In this document: positions 46,267 to 55,958 of the stretch, piece by piece
Position numbering within the stretch: position 1 is the first letter of the stretch
Layout: the number at the start of each line of letters is the position of its first letter
From: Actinomyces massiliensis 4401292
GTDB taxonomy: Bacteria; Actinomycetota; Actinomycetes; Actinomycetales; Actinomycetaceae
DNA: 64,000 nt
Reading direction: 5' to 3'
Assembly (NCBI RefSeq): GCF_000269805.1
Contig: NZ_JH711481.1
Span: forward strand, 268,194 to 332,193
Position numbers and translations under genes: made by a program
The notes under the pieces: model-generated
What the model was told of the DNA's origin: nothing
What the model saw: the letters and a program-made list of their open reading frames with translations, nothing else
Databases searched by the model: none

Positions 46267-49056
46267 GTGGACTCAACCGCGCCCGATCCTCTCGCCCGGC
46301 TTCTCGCGGCTCCCCCGCACCTGCCCGCCAGCGAGACCCTCCCCCGGCTCCGCGAACTGCTGGCCGATGAGCCGGAACGCGGCATCGTCATCACCGCCCC
46401 GCCCGGCACCGGCAAGACCACTCTCGTCCCGCCCCTGGTCGCCCACGCCCTCACCACCCCCGAGGACGGCGGGCGCGTCATCGTCACCCAGCCCCGCCGC
46501 ATCGCCGCCCGAGCCGCCGCACGGCGCCTGGCGAACCTGATCGACGAGCCACTGGGCAACACAGTCGGCTACGCAGTGCGCGGAGAACGGGAGGCCGGCC
46601 CGCATACGCGCATCGAGGTGGTCACCGCCGGGCTGCTGCTGCGCCGCCTGCAGGCCGACCCCGATCTGCCCGGGGTGGCGGCCGTGGTCCTGGACGAGGT
46701 GCACGAGCGGTCCCTGGAGTCCGACCTGCTCCTGACGCTCCTCCTGGACGCTCGCGCCCTGCGCGAGGATCTGGTCATCATCGCCATGTCGGCCACCGCT
46801 GATCTCGACCGCCTGCCCGCCCTGCTCGGGGCAGGCTCGCCGGACGCAGACGCCAACTCCGCAGCCGACTCCGCCAACGCCGACGGCGGCAACAGCACCG
46901 CCGACTCCAGCACCGCCCCCGCAGCCCCCATCGTCTCGGTCGCCAGCTCACTCCATCCGATTCAGGAGGTGTGGGCGCCCCCGCCGTCGCGCACGCCCCG
47001 CCTGGGCCCGCACGGCGTGCCGCGGGAATTCCTCGCCCATGTCGCCGCCACCGCGCAGCGGGCGCTCACCGAGCGCACCGGCGACGCGCTCGTCTTCCTG
47101 CCCGGAGCCCGAGAAGTCGAGGACGTTGTGAGCCGCCTGCACGGCTCCGTGCCGGAGAGCGTCGACGTCCTGCCTCTGCACGGGCGGCTGAGCAACCGCG
47201 CCCAGGACGCCGCCCTGACCTCATCGCCACCGGACCGCCGGCGCGTGGTGGTAGCCACGAACGTGGCCGAATCCTCGTTGACCGTGCCGGGGGTGCGCGT
47301 CGTCGTCGACGCCATGCTGACCCGGCAGCCGCGCCTCGACGTCGCTCGCGGCATGTCGGGGCTGGTGACGGTCGGCGCTTCCCGAGCGGAGGGCGTCCAG
47401 CGGGCCGGGCGCGCGGGACGCGAAGGGCCCGGCGTCGTTTATCGGTGCTGCACGCCGACGGACTGGGCGCGCGCACCGCAAGCGCCCGTACCGGAGATCC
47501 TGTCCGCCGACCTGACTCGCCTCGTCCTCGAGCTCGCAGTATGGGGCGCTCCGGACGGCGCCGGCCTGACCTGGCTCGATCCGCCGCCCGCCCCGGCCAT
47601 GGAGGCTGCGCGTACCGCGCTGCAGCGCCTGGGACTGCTGGAGGACGACGCGGAAGCCGACGGGGCAGCCGCGGCTGTGACCGTGCTAGGGCGCGCCGTG
47701 GCCCGAATTCCGGCCGATGCCCGTCTCGCACGCGCTCTGCTGACGGCTCGCGGGACCGTGGGCGCCAGGCGAGCCGCCGAGGGCACCGCCCTGCTCAGCG
47801 CGGAACTGCGCGCGCCCGGCGGCGATCTGACCGCACTGGCGCGCAGCGTGCACGACGACGGCGCATCGGCGAGCGCCTGGAGAGCGGAAGCCCGCCGCCT
47901 GGAACGGGCGGCCGAATCGGCGGGTCGCACCCTCGACCGGGCCCACCGCGCAGCCGGGTCGGCGCCCTTAGCCGGGTCGGCGTCCATAGACGGACCGCAA
48001 GCCCCAGCCGGAGCGATGCCCTCAGCCGCAATCCCGGCCACCACCCTGTCCGAGGCAGTCGCCCTGGTGGCGGCCCTCGCCCGTCCCGAGTGGATCGCAC
48101 ACCGCCGAGGCCCGACGCCCTCCGCAGGGGAGCCGGCCTTCTACACCAGCGTCGGCGGCGCGGGCATGCGCACCGCGCGGGGATCCGCCTTGAACTCGTC
48201 GCCGTGGCTGGCCGTGGCCGATGTCGGTGCCGCACTCGGACGCGGGGACGCGTCAGTTCGGGCGGCAGCCCCGATCGACGACGAGCTCGCCCTGAGCGTT
48301 GGCGCGCCGTGGCTCACCGAGGAGGAGCGGGTCGTGTGGACCCAGGGGCGGCTGCGCTCCGAACGGCTGCGGCGCCTGGGTGCGATCACACTGACGGCGA
48401 CGCCGGGCGGGACTCCGCCCCCGTCCGCCGTGGCCGGCGCCGTCGTCGAGGCCTGCAGAGCCGAGGGGCTCGATGTGCTGCCGTGGAACGAGGCCGGTGA
48501 GCTGCGGGCGCGCCTGGCCCTGCTCAACCGCGCGCTGGGCGAGCCGTGGCCCGCGATGGACGACGGCGCGCTGCTGGACCGGGCCGAGCAGTGGCTGCTA
48601 CCCGCGGTCGAGGCCCTCGCCGCCTCCGGGAGACGATTCGACCTGAGGCGGCTCGACGTCGGCACGGCACTGCGGGCGCTGCTGCCATGGCCGGAGGCGT
48701 CCGGCCTCGACGAGCTCGCACCGCAGCGCATCGAGGTGCCGTCGGGCTCGCGCATACGGGTGTCCTACGTCGGCGAGCAGGGCGAGGCGCTCCAGCGGCC
48801 AGTGCTGGCGGTGCGCATGCAGGAGTGCTTCGGCTGGGCGGACACGCCCCGGGTGGTGGACGGACGGGTACCGGTGCTGATCCATCTGCTGTCCCCGGCA
48901 CGACGGCCGGTCGCGGTGACCGACGACCTGCGCTCGTTCTGGGCCGGCCCCTACCGGCAGGTGCGTGCGGAGCTGAGGGGCAGGTACCCCAAGCACCCCT
49001 GGCCCGAGGACCCGTGGACGGCACCGGCGACCCGCGGGACGCGACGGCGCGGTTGA
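46267..49056 (+). CDS. hrpB: ATP-dependent RNA helicase HrpB
   Basis: The start is the GTG at 46267, in the same context as the duplicated 5' fragment at 39866. The 929-residue DExH helicase has motif I APPGTGKTTLVPPLV, motif Ia VTQPRRIAARAAARRL, motif II LDEVHERSLESD, motif III MSATADLD, motif V VVVATNVAESSLTVPGV and motif VI QRAGRAGREGPG. The C-terminal HrpB-specific region ends AGPYRQVRAELRGRYPKHPW. A 40-residue Ala/Asn/Ser-rich insertion follows motif III, and another lies near residue 570. HrpB's cellular substrate is not known. Confidence 0.93.
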   Translation: MDSTAPDPLARLLAAPPHLPASETLPRLRELLADEPERGIVITAPPGTGKTTLVPPLVAHALTTPEDGGRVIVTQPRRIAARAAARRLANLIDEPLGNTVGYAVRGEREAGPHTRIEVVTAGLLLRRLQADPDLPGVAAVVLDEVHERSLESDLLLTLLLDARALREDLVIIAMSATADLDRLPALLGAGSPDADANSAADSANADGGNSTADSSTAPAAPIVSVASSLHPIQEVWAPPPSRTPRLGPHGVPREFLAHVAATAQRALTERTGDALVFLPGAREVEDVVSRLHGSVPESVDVLPLHGRLSNRAQDAALTSSPPDRRRVVVATNVAESSLTVPGVRVVVDAMLTRQPRLDVARGMSGLVTVGASRAEGVQRAGRAGREGPGVVYRCCTPTDWARAPQAPVPEILSADLTRLVLELAVWGAPDGAGLTWLDPPPAPAMEAARTALQRLGLLEDDAEADGAAAAVTVLGRAVARIPADARLARALLTARGTVGARRAAEGTALLSAELRAPGGDLTALARSVHDDGASASAWRAEARRLERAAESAGRTLDRAHRAAGSAPLAGSASIDGPQAPAGAMPSAAIPATTLSEAVALVAALARPEWIAHRRGPTPSAGEPAFYTSVGGAGMRTARGSALNSSPWLAVADVGAALGRGDASVRAAAPIDDELALSVGAPWLTEEERVVWTQGRLRSERLRRLGAITLTATPGGTPPPSAVAGAVVEACRAEGLDVLPWNEAGELRARLALLNRALGEPWPAMDDGALLDRAEQWLLPAVEALAASGRRFDLRRLDVGTALRALLPWPEASGLDELAPQRIEVPSGSRIRVSYVGEQGEALQRPVLAVRMQECFGWADTPRVVDGRVPVLIHLLSPARRPVAVTDDLRSFWAGPYRQVRAELRGRYPKHPWPEDPWTAPATRGTRRRG

Positions 49057-49161
49057 AGTGCAGCTGCGCCGGGGTCCGCCCATCGCATGAGGCAGTACAC
49101 TTATAGGTCGTCACTGCTGGCCGACCGCATACTTCATAGAAGAAGAAATAGAGAAATCCAG

Positions 49162-49446
49162 ATGGGTACCTTCCGACGCCGGCTCCAGAGCACCTCCTCC
49201 GCACCGGGGCGCACAGCTCCGTCGCTCTGGCTGTCCTTCGAGCGCGTTCGCCATCGGATCATCGTGCGCACCGTGGCAGGCGGAGCCGCCTACGTGGCCC
49301 GCAAGATCGACACCGCGAAGCCGCATGACGCTCTCGGCACCATCGCCGGCAACGACTCGGTCGTCGTCGTCTGCACCAGCCCGGAGGCGGCTGCCGAGCT
49401 CACCGCACGACTGACCGGCATCCTCTCACCCACAGAGGGACTTTAG
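49162..49446 (+). CDS. ArgR C-terminal-domain-only protein
   Basis: From the ATG at 49162 the 94-residue product is nearly all arginine-repressor hexamerisation domain: VAGGAAYVARKIDTAKPHDA, then LGTIAGNDSVVVV and SPEAAAELTARL. The GTIAGxDS block is the arginine-binding signature. The N-terminal HTH (with its ATLSRDL block) is absent. Upstream codons extend to an ATG at 49087 but encode only a basic stretch (LHRRRNREIQ). It lies 211 bases before arcD and reads toward it. It could be a decayed repressor or an arginine-sensing subunit that mixes with full ArgR (54004). Confidence 0.75.
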   Translation: MGTFRRRLQSTSSAPGRTAPSLWLSFERVRHRIIVRTVAGGAAYVARKIDTAKPHDALGTIAGNDSVVVVCTSPEAAAELTARLTGILSPTEGL

Positions 49447-49459
49447 TCCTAACTTGGGG

Positions 49460-49480
49460 TGCGCATACATATTCATGCGC
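49460..49480. promoter_or_regulatory. candidate ARG-box-like palindrome upstream of arcD (1)
   Basis: GCGCATACATATTCATGCGC has 6-base arms around an AT-rich centre. This resembles ArgR operators, which are AT-rich imperfect palindromes of about 18 bp with a TGCAT-like core. It sits in the 211-base interval before arcD. Confidence 0.4.
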
Positions 49481-49534
49481 CAACACACCTCCTTGCGCAA
49501 CACCGCTCACGCAATGGAATCTCGAGCGGCGCCG

Positions 49535-49555
49535 CGCATAAGAGAAATTTTATGC
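49535..49555. promoter_or_regulatory. candidate ARG-box-like palindrome upstream of arcD (2)
   Basis: GCATAAGAGAAATTTTATGC has perfect GCATAA/TTATGC arms. Two adjacent AT-rich palindromes 55 bp apart fit the tandem ARG-box layout. No binding data are implied. Confidence 0.4.
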
Positions 49556-49657
49556 ACGATAGATTTAATAAATTTACGCCCCGCCAACCGAGGACGCCGC
49601 GATTAAGGCTGCCCTACTCTTCAGGAGTCAGATAGCAGTTCCACAAAGGGGCGGAAC

Positions 49658-51115
49658 ATGGCGACAGAATCGCCTCACGATTCTTCTGTCAAGGATCAGT
49701 CGGCATCTTCATCACCCGCGAAGGTGTCTTTAGCCGTACTCATCGCACTCGTTATCGGCTCAATGATCGGCGGGGGAATATTCGGTCTGCCATCGCAGAT
49801 GGGCGCCGCGGCGGCCCCCGGCCCGCTCATCATCGGATGGCTCATCACCGGAGCCGGAATGCTCATGCTGGCCAAGGTCTTCCAGAGCCTGGCCGTGCAG
49901 CGCCCCGATATCGATGCGGGCGTCTACGGCTACGCCAAAGAGGGGTTCGGCAATTATCTGGGCTTCTCCTCGGCCTGGGGCTACTGGTTCAGCGCCTGGA
50001 TGGGCAATGTCGGATACCTCGTCCTCCTCATGACGGCGATCGGCGTATTCCTGCCCGGATTCGGGGAGGGCACCACGCTCCTGGCCACCGTCGTCTCCTC
50101 GGCGCTCCTGTGGCTGTACCACCTGCTCATCCTGCGCGGCATCCGCGAGGCGGCCGTCGTCAACGTCGTCGTGACCATCGCCAAGATCGTGCCCCTGATC
50201 GTCTTCATCATCATCGGGGCCACCGCCTTCAAGATCGGCACCTTCTCCGCCGATTTCTGGGGCGCCAACAGCGACCTCGGCTCCACGCTCACCCAGGTCA
50301 AGGCCATGATGCTGGTGACGGTCTGGGTGTTCATCGGAGTGGAGGGCGCCTCCGTCTTCTCCGAGCGCGCCCGCAACCGCCACGACGTCGGCCGCGCCAC
50401 CATCACGGGCTTCGCCTCGGTGCTCGTCCTGCTCCTGCTCGTCAATCTCCTGAGCTACGGCATCGCGCCCCGCGAAGAGATCGCCGCCATGCCAGACCCC
50501 TCGACGAGCGGCGTGCTGACCGCGGCGGTAGGCCCCTGGGGGGCCAAGTTCATCGCCGCCGGCCTGGCGATCTCGCTCATCGGCGCCCTGCTGTCCTGGT
50601 TCCTCATGTGCGCGGAGATCCTGCGCGTGCCGGCGCTCGACAGCACCCTGCCGCGCTGGTTCTCCAAGGAGAACAAGAACGGCACACCGGTCGGCGCGAT
50701 GTGGCTGACCACCGGCATGGTCCAGACCATGCTGATCTGGGCGCACTTCGCCGGATCGACCTACACCAGCCTCATCCTCCTGGCGTCGGCACTCATCCTC
50801 ATCCCCTACCTGTTCTCAGCCGCGTTCCATCTCATCAATTCCTTCCGCAACCGTGAGAAGGCCGGAATCGCGGACATCGTCATCGGCATTCTCGGAACCG
50901 CCTACGCCGTATGGCTCCTGTACGCGGCCGGACCGACGTATCTCCTATTCGTAGGCCTGTTCTACCTCGTGGGAACGCCCTTCTACGTCATCGCCCGGAA
51001 GGAGGCCGGAAAGCGGGTCTTCACCACGATCGACTGGATCGTCATCGCCGTCTTCTCGGCGACTTCGATATACGCGATCTACGGCCTGTGCACAGGCGCC
51101 CTCTCTATCGAATAG
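49658..51115 (+). CDS. arcD: arginine:ornithine antiporter
   Basis: The 485-residue APC-superfamily transporter has about twelve helices. Near the start it has [20 protein letters not shown], the glycine-rich substrate loop of APC amino-acid antiporters. [20 protein letters not shown] is the ArcD/YjdE-like block. It exchanges external arginine for ornithine made by the deiminase pathway. It lies directly upstream of arcA in the order arcD-arcA-arcB. The start ATG follows AAAGGGG. Confidence 0.93.
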   Translation: MATESPHDSSVKDQSASSSPAKVSLAVLIALVIGSMIGGGIFGLPSQMGAAAAPGPLIIGWLITGAGMLMLAKVFQSLAVQRPDIDAGVYGYAKEGFGNYLGFSSAWGYWFSAWMGNVGYLVLLMTAIGVFLPGFGEGTTLLATVVSSALLWLYHLLILRGIREAAVVNVVVTIAKIVPLIVFIIIGATAFKIGTFSADFWGANSDLGSTLTQVKAMMLVTVWVFIGVEGASVFSERARNRHDVGRATITGFASVLVLLLLVNLLSYGIAPREEIAAMPDPSTSGVLTAAVGPWGAKFIAAGLAISLIGALLSWFLMCAEILRVPALDSTLPRWFSKENKNGTPVGAMWLTTGMVQTMLIWAHFAGSTYTSLILLASALILIPYLFSAAFHLINSFRNREKAGIADIVIGILGTAYAVWLLYAAGPTYLLFVGLFYLVGTPFYVIARKEAGKRVFTTIDWIVIAVFSATSIYAIYGLCTGALSIE

Positions 51116-51203
51116 TCCCGCCCCCCGCTTCCAACTGCACCCCAGCCAACTGCGCGGCCCGCCCAATGAAGGACGGGAACCGACAGATTCACGAAAGGAC
51201 ATC

Positions 51204-52451
51204 ATGAGTACATCAACCACCGGAGTCTGGTCCGAGGCCGGAAAACTGCGAACCGTCATGGTCTGCCCGCCCGGACGCGCGCACTCCTTCCTCACCCCGT
51301 CGAACTGCCACGACCTCCTCTTCGACGACATCCTCGACGTTGATCGGGCTCGCGCAGACCACGCGGACTTCGTCTCCCTCATGCGCGAGCGCGGTGTCAA
51401 GGTGCTGGAGTTCGACTCCCTGCTCGCCGACGTCCTCGACGTCCCAGAGCACCGCGCCTGGATCCTCGACCGCCGCGTCAACAAGGACACCATGGGTGTG
51501 GGCGTGGCCGAGGGCCTGCGCGACTGGATGGATGAGATGCCCAGCAAGGAGCTGTGCACCTACCTCATCGGCGGGCTGTCCTCGGACGAGGTCCCCGAGG
51601 ACGTCCTCGGTACCGGCATCGCCCCCTACCACGTGGGCACCGACGAGCCGGAGATGCTCATCGCTCCCCTGCCCAACTCGATCTTCACCCGCGACTCCTC
51701 CGCCTGGCTCTACCAGGGCGTGTCGCTCAGCTCGATGTTCTGGCCCGCCCGCAAGCGCGAGACCATGCTGGTCAAGGCGGTCTACACCTTCCACCCCGCC
51801 TTCACCGGCAGGGACTTCCCCATCTGGTTCGACGCCGCCGAGGGCGACCAGGGGCACTCCTTCATCGAGGGCGGTGACATCATGCCGATCGGCAACGGCA
51901 TCGTCCTGGTGGGCATGGGAGAGCGCTCGACCTATCAGGCCGTCAGCCGCCTGGCCCACGGGCTGTTCGAGCAGGGCGGAGCCGAGCGCGTGATCGCGGC
52001 CCGCATGCCGCGCGACCGCTCCACCATGCACCTCGACACCATCTTCACGTTCTGCTCCGAGGACGTCGTCAACATCTACGAGCCCGTGGTCTCCCAGCTC
52101 ACCTCCTTCTCCCTCGAGCCCTCGAGCACGGAGCCGGGAGGCATCAGGGTCCGCCACGAGGAGGCGCCGTTCCTCGACGTCGTCGGCAAGGCGCTGGGCA
52201 CCACGCTCAACCCGGTCACGTCTCCGGCGGGCCGCCTGGGCGCCGCGCGCGAGCAGTGGGACGACGGCAACAATGTGGTGGCCCTCGAGCCGGGCGTCGT
52301 CGTCGCCTATGACCGGAACTACGGCATCAACTCGGCTCTTCGCAAGGCGGGCATCGAGGTGCTCGAGATCCCCGCCGCCGAGCTCGGGCGCGGACGCGGG
52401 GGCGGTCACTGCATGACGTGCCCCATCGACCGCGATGCGGTCTCGTACTGA
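51204..52451 (+). CDS. arcA: arginine deiminase
   Basis: The 415-residue enzyme hydrolyses arginine to citrulline and ammonia. The catalytic cysteine is in [11 protein letters not shown] (about C403). The other active-site blocks are seen at [22 protein letters not shown] and [15 protein letters not shown] lies eight bases before the ATG. It is the first enzyme of the pathway and is followed by ornithine carbamoyltransferase. Its length is normal. Confidence 0.97.
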   Translation: MSTSTTGVWSEAGKLRTVMVCPPGRAHSFLTPSNCHDLLFDDILDVDRARADHADFVSLMRERGVKVLEFDSLLADVLDVPEHRAWILDRRVNKDTMGVGVAEGLRDWMDEMPSKELCTYLIGGLSSDEVPEDVLGTGIAPYHVGTDEPEMLIAPLPNSIFTRDSSAWLYQGVSLSSMFWPARKRETMLVKAVYTFHPAFTGRDFPIWFDAAEGDQGHSFIEGGDIMPIGNGIVLVGMGERSTYQAVSRLAHGLFEQGGAERVIAARMPRDRSTMHLDTIFTFCSEDVVNIYEPVVSQLTSFSLEPSSTEPGGIRVRHEEAPFLDVVGKALGTTLNPVTSPAGRLGAAREQWDDGNNVVALEPGVVVAYDRNYGINSALRKAGIEVLEIPAAELGRGRGGGHCMTCPIDRDAVSY

Positions 52452-52738
52452 CGAGTACTGAGTCGTACTGGGACCTGAGGCAGGGGGCAGGAAATCCCTG
52501 AAGACCACTGAAGACCACTGAAAAACCCTGCACGAGCGCACGCCCCCGCATACAGGGGGCGCGCCGGCCCCCAGGTACACCGTATGTACACCGCGGTCCC
52601 GCTGACCTCGCGACCCGCATCATCAGGGGGCGCGCAGCCGCGCACACTGTTGGTCGCCTTTAGCTGCAGGCGACCACGGGTGATCGCGTATATCATCACA
52701 GAACTGCCACCACCACGTATTCGAGCTTAGGAGTTGTT
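52452..52738. promoter_or_regulatory. arcA-arcB intergenic region
   Basis: The 287-base gap contains a short tandem CTGAAGACCA repeat near 52499 and an 8-base-arm hairpin (52652-52675). An AT-richer stretch before the ribosome site (TAGGAG) may include a separate promoter for arcB. The gap is long for an operon. Confidence 0.4.
52652..52675. repeat. hairpin GGTCGCCT/AGGCGACC
   Basis: Perfect 8-base arms enclose TTAGCTGC, 64 bases before the arcB ATG. Without a T-run it may be an attenuator or mRNA stabiliser rather than a terminator. Confidence 0.45.
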
Positions 52739-53764
52739 ATGGGTTCTTTGTTGTTTGGGCGTCATTTTCTTAAGGAGTTGGATTTCACTGCTGTGGAGTG
52801 GGGTTCGTTGCTTGAGTTGGCGGCGGAGTTGAAAGCGGCGAAGAAGGCTGGTCGTGAGGTGCAGCGGCTGGTGGGTAAGAACATCGCGTTGATCTTTGAG
52901 AAGACCTCGACGCGCACGCGGTGCTCGTTCGAGGTCGCGGCCTACGATCAAGGAGCGCGGGTGACGTATCTGGACCCCTCGGGCTCGCAGATGGGTCATA
53001 AGGAATCAGTGGCCGACACCGCCCGGGTCCTGGGCCGGTTCTACGACGGGATCGAGTTCCGCGGCAAGGAACAAGCACATGTCGAGACCCTGGCCGAGTT
53101 GTCCGGGGTCCCGGTATGGAACGGGCTGACCGATCAATGGCACCCCACCCAGATGCTGGCCGATCAACTCACCATGATCGAGCACTCGGGCAAACCGATC
53201 CAGCAGATCGCTTTCGCCTACCTGGGAGACGCCCGCAACAACGTCGCCAACTCACTGCTGATCTCAGCGGCGCTGATGGGCATGGACGTGCGCATGGTCG
53301 CCCCCGCACAACTACAGCCCGAGGCCGAGATCATCGACGCCGCCCACGACCTGGCCGCCACCAGCGGAGCGCGCATCACCATCACCGACGACCCCACCAC
53401 CGGCGTGGCCGGAGTGGACTTCCTGTACACCGATGTCTGGGTCTCCATGGGCGAGCCCAAAGAAGTCTGGGACGAACGCATCAACCTGCTGCGCCCCTAC
53501 CAGATCAACCAAGCCCTGGTCCAAGCCACCGGCAACCCGAACGTGAAATTCCTGCACTGCCTACCCGCCTTCCACGACCGCAACACCACCGTAGGCCAAG
53601 ACATCTACACCAAAACCGGCATGGACGGCCTGGAAGTCACCGACGACGTCTTCGAATCCCCCCTCAACGCCGCCTTCGACCAAGCCGAAAACCGCATGCA
53701 CACCATCAAAGCCGTCATGGTCGCCACCCTCGCCACCCCCACCACCGAGGAGACACAACCATGA
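52739..53764 (+). CDS. arcB: ornithine carbamoyltransferase, catabolic
   Basis: The 341-residue enzyme splits citrulline to ornithine and carbamoyl phosphate. It has STRTR (carbamoyl phosphate), [11 protein letters not shown] and the ornithine block HCLPAFHD. Its place between arcA and an arcC fragment indicates the catabolic role. Base composition drifts within the gene. The first ~160 bases favour T-ending codons (TTGTTGTTTGGGCGT type), and the last 300 are rich in C and A on the coding strand. Confidence 0.95.
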   Translation: MGSLLFGRHFLKELDFTAVEWGSLLELAAELKAAKKAGREVQRLVGKNIALIFEKTSTRTRCSFEVAAYDQGARVTYLDPSGSQMGHKESVADTARVLGRFYDGIEFRGKEQAHVETLAELSGVPVWNGLTDQWHPTQMLADQLTMIEHSGKPIQQIAFAYLGDARNNVANSLLISAALMGMDVRMVAPAQLQPEAEIIDAAHDLAATSGARITITDDPTTGVAGVDFLYTDVWVSMGEPKEVWDERINLLRPYQINQALVQATGNPNVKFLHCLPAFHDRNTTVGQDIYTKTGMDGLEVTDDVFESPLNAAFDQAENRMHTIKAVMVATLATPTTEETQP

Positions 53765-53880
53765 GAATCGTCGTCGCCCTCGGCGGCAACGCCCTCCTCG
53801 AACGCAACCAAACCCCCAACGCCTCCACCGGCGCCTGCCCCCGCAGCACCCAACCACCGCCCGAGGATGGTCATGCCTAG
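53761..53880 (+). pseudogene. arcC: truncated carbamate kinase
   Basis: The ATG overlaps the arcB stop (ATGA). The product [20 protein letters not shown] matches the first 20 residues of carbamate kinase, including the conserved GGNALL. It then loses similarity (ASTGACPRSTQPPPEDGHA) and stops after 39 codons. Carbamate kinase is about 310 residues, so the ATP-forming last step of the pathway cannot come from this locus. Confidence 0.85.
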
Positions 53881-54003
53881 GCTTGGCGCAGGCACCGGCC
53901 GGGCGCCATCAAGGAGGAGACGGCGCCGACTCTCCTAGACTCTCCGGGGAGTCGGGGTGCTCCTCCTCGGACCCGCTTCGCAGGCTTCGACCATGGAGAT
54001 CTC

Positions 54004-54567
54004 GTGAAAACCAAGTCACCGCAGGAGGTCGTCGACATCGCGGCCCGCACCCGTGCTGCGCGGCGCCGCCTGATCGAACGGTTCATCAGCACGACTCGCA
54101 TCCACTCCCAGCGCGAGTTGCAGCAGATGCTCACGACCCATGGTTTCAGCGTCACTCAGGCGACGCTGTCACGAGACCTCAAGGCGATGCGGGCCTCCAA
54201 GGCCCGCACCGCCAGCGGGAAGCAGGTCTACGTTCTGCCCGAGGCGGGCGCCCCCGGGCAGAAGCGCCTCCCCGACGACGTCGAGGGGCGGGTCGACCAG
54301 CATCTGGCGCACATGGTCGAGGAGCTGCTGGTCTCGGTGGCCTGCGCCCACGGGGACGTCGTTCTCCAGACGCCCCCGGGGGCGGCGCAGCTGATGGCCG
54401 CCGCCGTGGACGACGCGATGCTTCCGGGCGTCCTCGGAACCATCGCGGGCGATGACACCATTCTCATCGCCACATCCGGGGACGCCGCAGGTCTCGCGGT
54501 CGCCCGGCACATCGCCTCGCTGTCGAACTCCGCCCACGAAGGGCCCGACGGCGACCCCGACCGCTAA
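54004..54567 (+). CDS. argR: arginine repressor
   Basis: The 187-residue regulator starts with a GTG. The N-terminal winged helix includes STTRIHSQRELQQMLTTHG and FSVTQATLSRDLKAMR. The C-terminal hexamerisation domain includes TPPGAAQLMAAAV and GTIAGDDTILI for arginine binding. The protein has a longer N-terminus and tail than the usual ~150-170 residues. It is the likely regulator of the arc locus and of arginine biosynthesis genes elsewhere. Confidence 0.95.
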   Translation: MKTKSPQEVVDIAARTRAARRRLIERFISTTRIHSQRELQQMLTTHGFSVTQATLSRDLKAMRASKARTASGKQVYVLPEAGAPGQKRLPDDVEGRVDQHLAHMVEELLVSVACAHGDVVLQTPPGAAQLMAAAVDDAMLPGVLGTIAGDDTILIATSGDAAGLAVARHIASLSNSAHEGPDGDPDR

Positions 54568-54698
54568 GGATGCCGGGGCTGATAGGGAGGCTGAAGCAGC
54601 TAAGGCTGCTGGAGCGACTGGGGCTGAGATGGGGAGGCTGGGGCTGCTAGAGCTGCTGGGGCCGCAGGGCCGACCACCCCGACCGCCCCGCCACCGCA

Positions 54699-54774
54699 CG
54701 CCGAGATCGGTCCAGTTCCGCGCCGAGATCGGTCGTACTCCGCCGCGAGATCGGTCCGGTTCCGCGCCGAGATC
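54699..54774 (-). repeat. 22 bp direct-repeat array F (about four units, minus strand)
   Basis: On the minus strand, CCGATCTCG cores recur every 22 bases with alternating GGAACC and GGAGTAC halves. The array points toward the 3' end of argR, 130 bp away, mirroring arrays A and B, which also face gene ends. Confidence 0.72.
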
Positions 54775-55164
54775 GCTGATAGCCCAGCAGCGATCCTCCG
54801 CATCCGACGCACATGGCGGCAACCACGATATCTTGAGCAACTGCGGGTAACCGGGTAACCCGGGTAACAAGGCCCCGCTATCGCCGCTGCGCTGAGTTCT
54901 CGCTTCGGCGGTAGCGCTGGGATTTCTATCAGGGAAGCTGGTGAGCCAGGCGCCGACAGGGACGAGCGTCACCGGCAAAACGGCCCTTAATAAGCTCCGG
55001 CGACCCGGCCGGACTTCATGATGCCGTCCTCAGCGAGCTCGAGCGCCTTCCGGGAATGGGCGTGGGAACGGTTGCACACGGGACAGAGGCGGGCTATTCA
55101 GAAGAGTGCCGGTTTTCGTTGGAATTCTGGGGTTGCGATCAGGACGTCAAGGACGGTTGACGCG

Positions 55165-55293
55165 CTCCCATGTGCGCCTAGGGGGCTCTGTGCACATGGG
55201 AATGCAGCGACTCGCCTTAATGGAAGTATGAGATCCTTGGAATTACGCGGAGAAATGGCATTCGTCCCAACAGGCCGCTTTTCTCCCATGTGC
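55165..55293 (+). repeat. CTCCCATGTGC element, copy 3
   Basis: CTCCCATGTGC (55165-55175) pairs with TGCACATGGGA (55191-55201), and a further CTCCCATGTGC occurs at 55283-55293. Order and spacing match the minus-strand copy at 6696-6827, with the intervening sequence partly similar (CCGCTTTT / GCGGCTCTT areas). Confidence 0.6.
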
Positions 55294-55629
55294 GTACCTT
55301 CTCGGGTACACGGTATCCGACCGGCCGCGGGACCGGTCTTGGCGCCGAGGGAGGCGCACCCTCTCATGTGCGCAGCGTCCGAGAGTGTCAGAGGCATTGA
55401 AGACGCGCAGCACGATCACTTTCAGCCAGCCGATCACGAAGCCGGCCTCACAGAGACGATTGAGACCGCGCCACGACGGCGGCCCAGCCAAGCCCGAAGG
55501 CACATGAAAGCAGCAGCCCGCTACGAGATCCGATCGCTCTGGAGCATGAACGAAGCCCCGCAATATCAACGGCAGCCCCCACCGGAAGCCCATCCAGCGT
55601 GTCACCGCTGCACACGCACTGCACACGAA

Positions 55630-55667
55630 GTTCCCCGGCACCCAACTTCTCGTTGAGTACCGGGGAC
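55630..55667 (-). terminator. strong hairpin downstream of tRNA-Ser(CGA)
   Basis: On the minus strand, GTCCCCGGTACTCAAC pairs with GTTGGGTGCCGGGGAAC around a GAGAA loop. It begins about ten bases after the tRNA 3' end. There is no long T-run, as is common for actinobacterial terminators. Confidence 0.6.
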
Positions 55668-55675
55668 CCTGATGG

Positions 55676-55761
55676 CGGTAGCGCTGGGATTCGAACCCAG
55701 GGTGGCTATGAACCACACAGACTTTCGAGATCTGCACCTTCGGCCGCTCGGACACGCTACC
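55676..55761 (-). tRNA. tRNA-Ser (anticodon CGA)
   Basis: On the minus strand the acceptor GGTAGCG pairs with CGCTACC. The anticodon stem CAGAT/GTCTG encloses CTCGAAA (anticodon CGA). A long variable arm (TGTGGTTCATAGCCAC) and T-arm CTGGGTTCGAATCCCAG follow. The gene is 86 bases with no encoded CCA. Confidence 0.96.
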
Positions 55762-55958
55762 TCAGGGCTCGAGGCTACACGGCGGACAGCAGACGGCCCA
55801 ATCCGCAGCGGATGCGAGGTCGCTCACGCTCCGGACCAACCTCCTCAACTACCGCAGCCTCAGGTCCGACGACGGCACCCCCTCTCGTAAGACAGCGGGG
55901 CGGGCTGGCGTACGGGCAACCTGCAACGACATGGCGAGGGACCCCCAACAGGTCCCCC

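Larger units (their letters stand above)
54568..55629. other. non-coding interval between argR and tRNA-Ser(CGA)
   Basis: About 1.06 kb hold no supported gene. It contains the 22 bp array F (54699-54774), a short GGGTAACC tandem near 54845, and a CTCCCATGTGC element (55165-55293). Plus-strand frames across 55018-55656 lack family similarity and ribosome sites. Confidence 0.5.

Noticed and set aside
52681-52700. CRP-type site GTGAT...ATCAC upstream of arcB
   Set aside because: The spacing between half sites is ten bases with the extra T/A, longer than the CRP/FNR geometry, and the arms are short.
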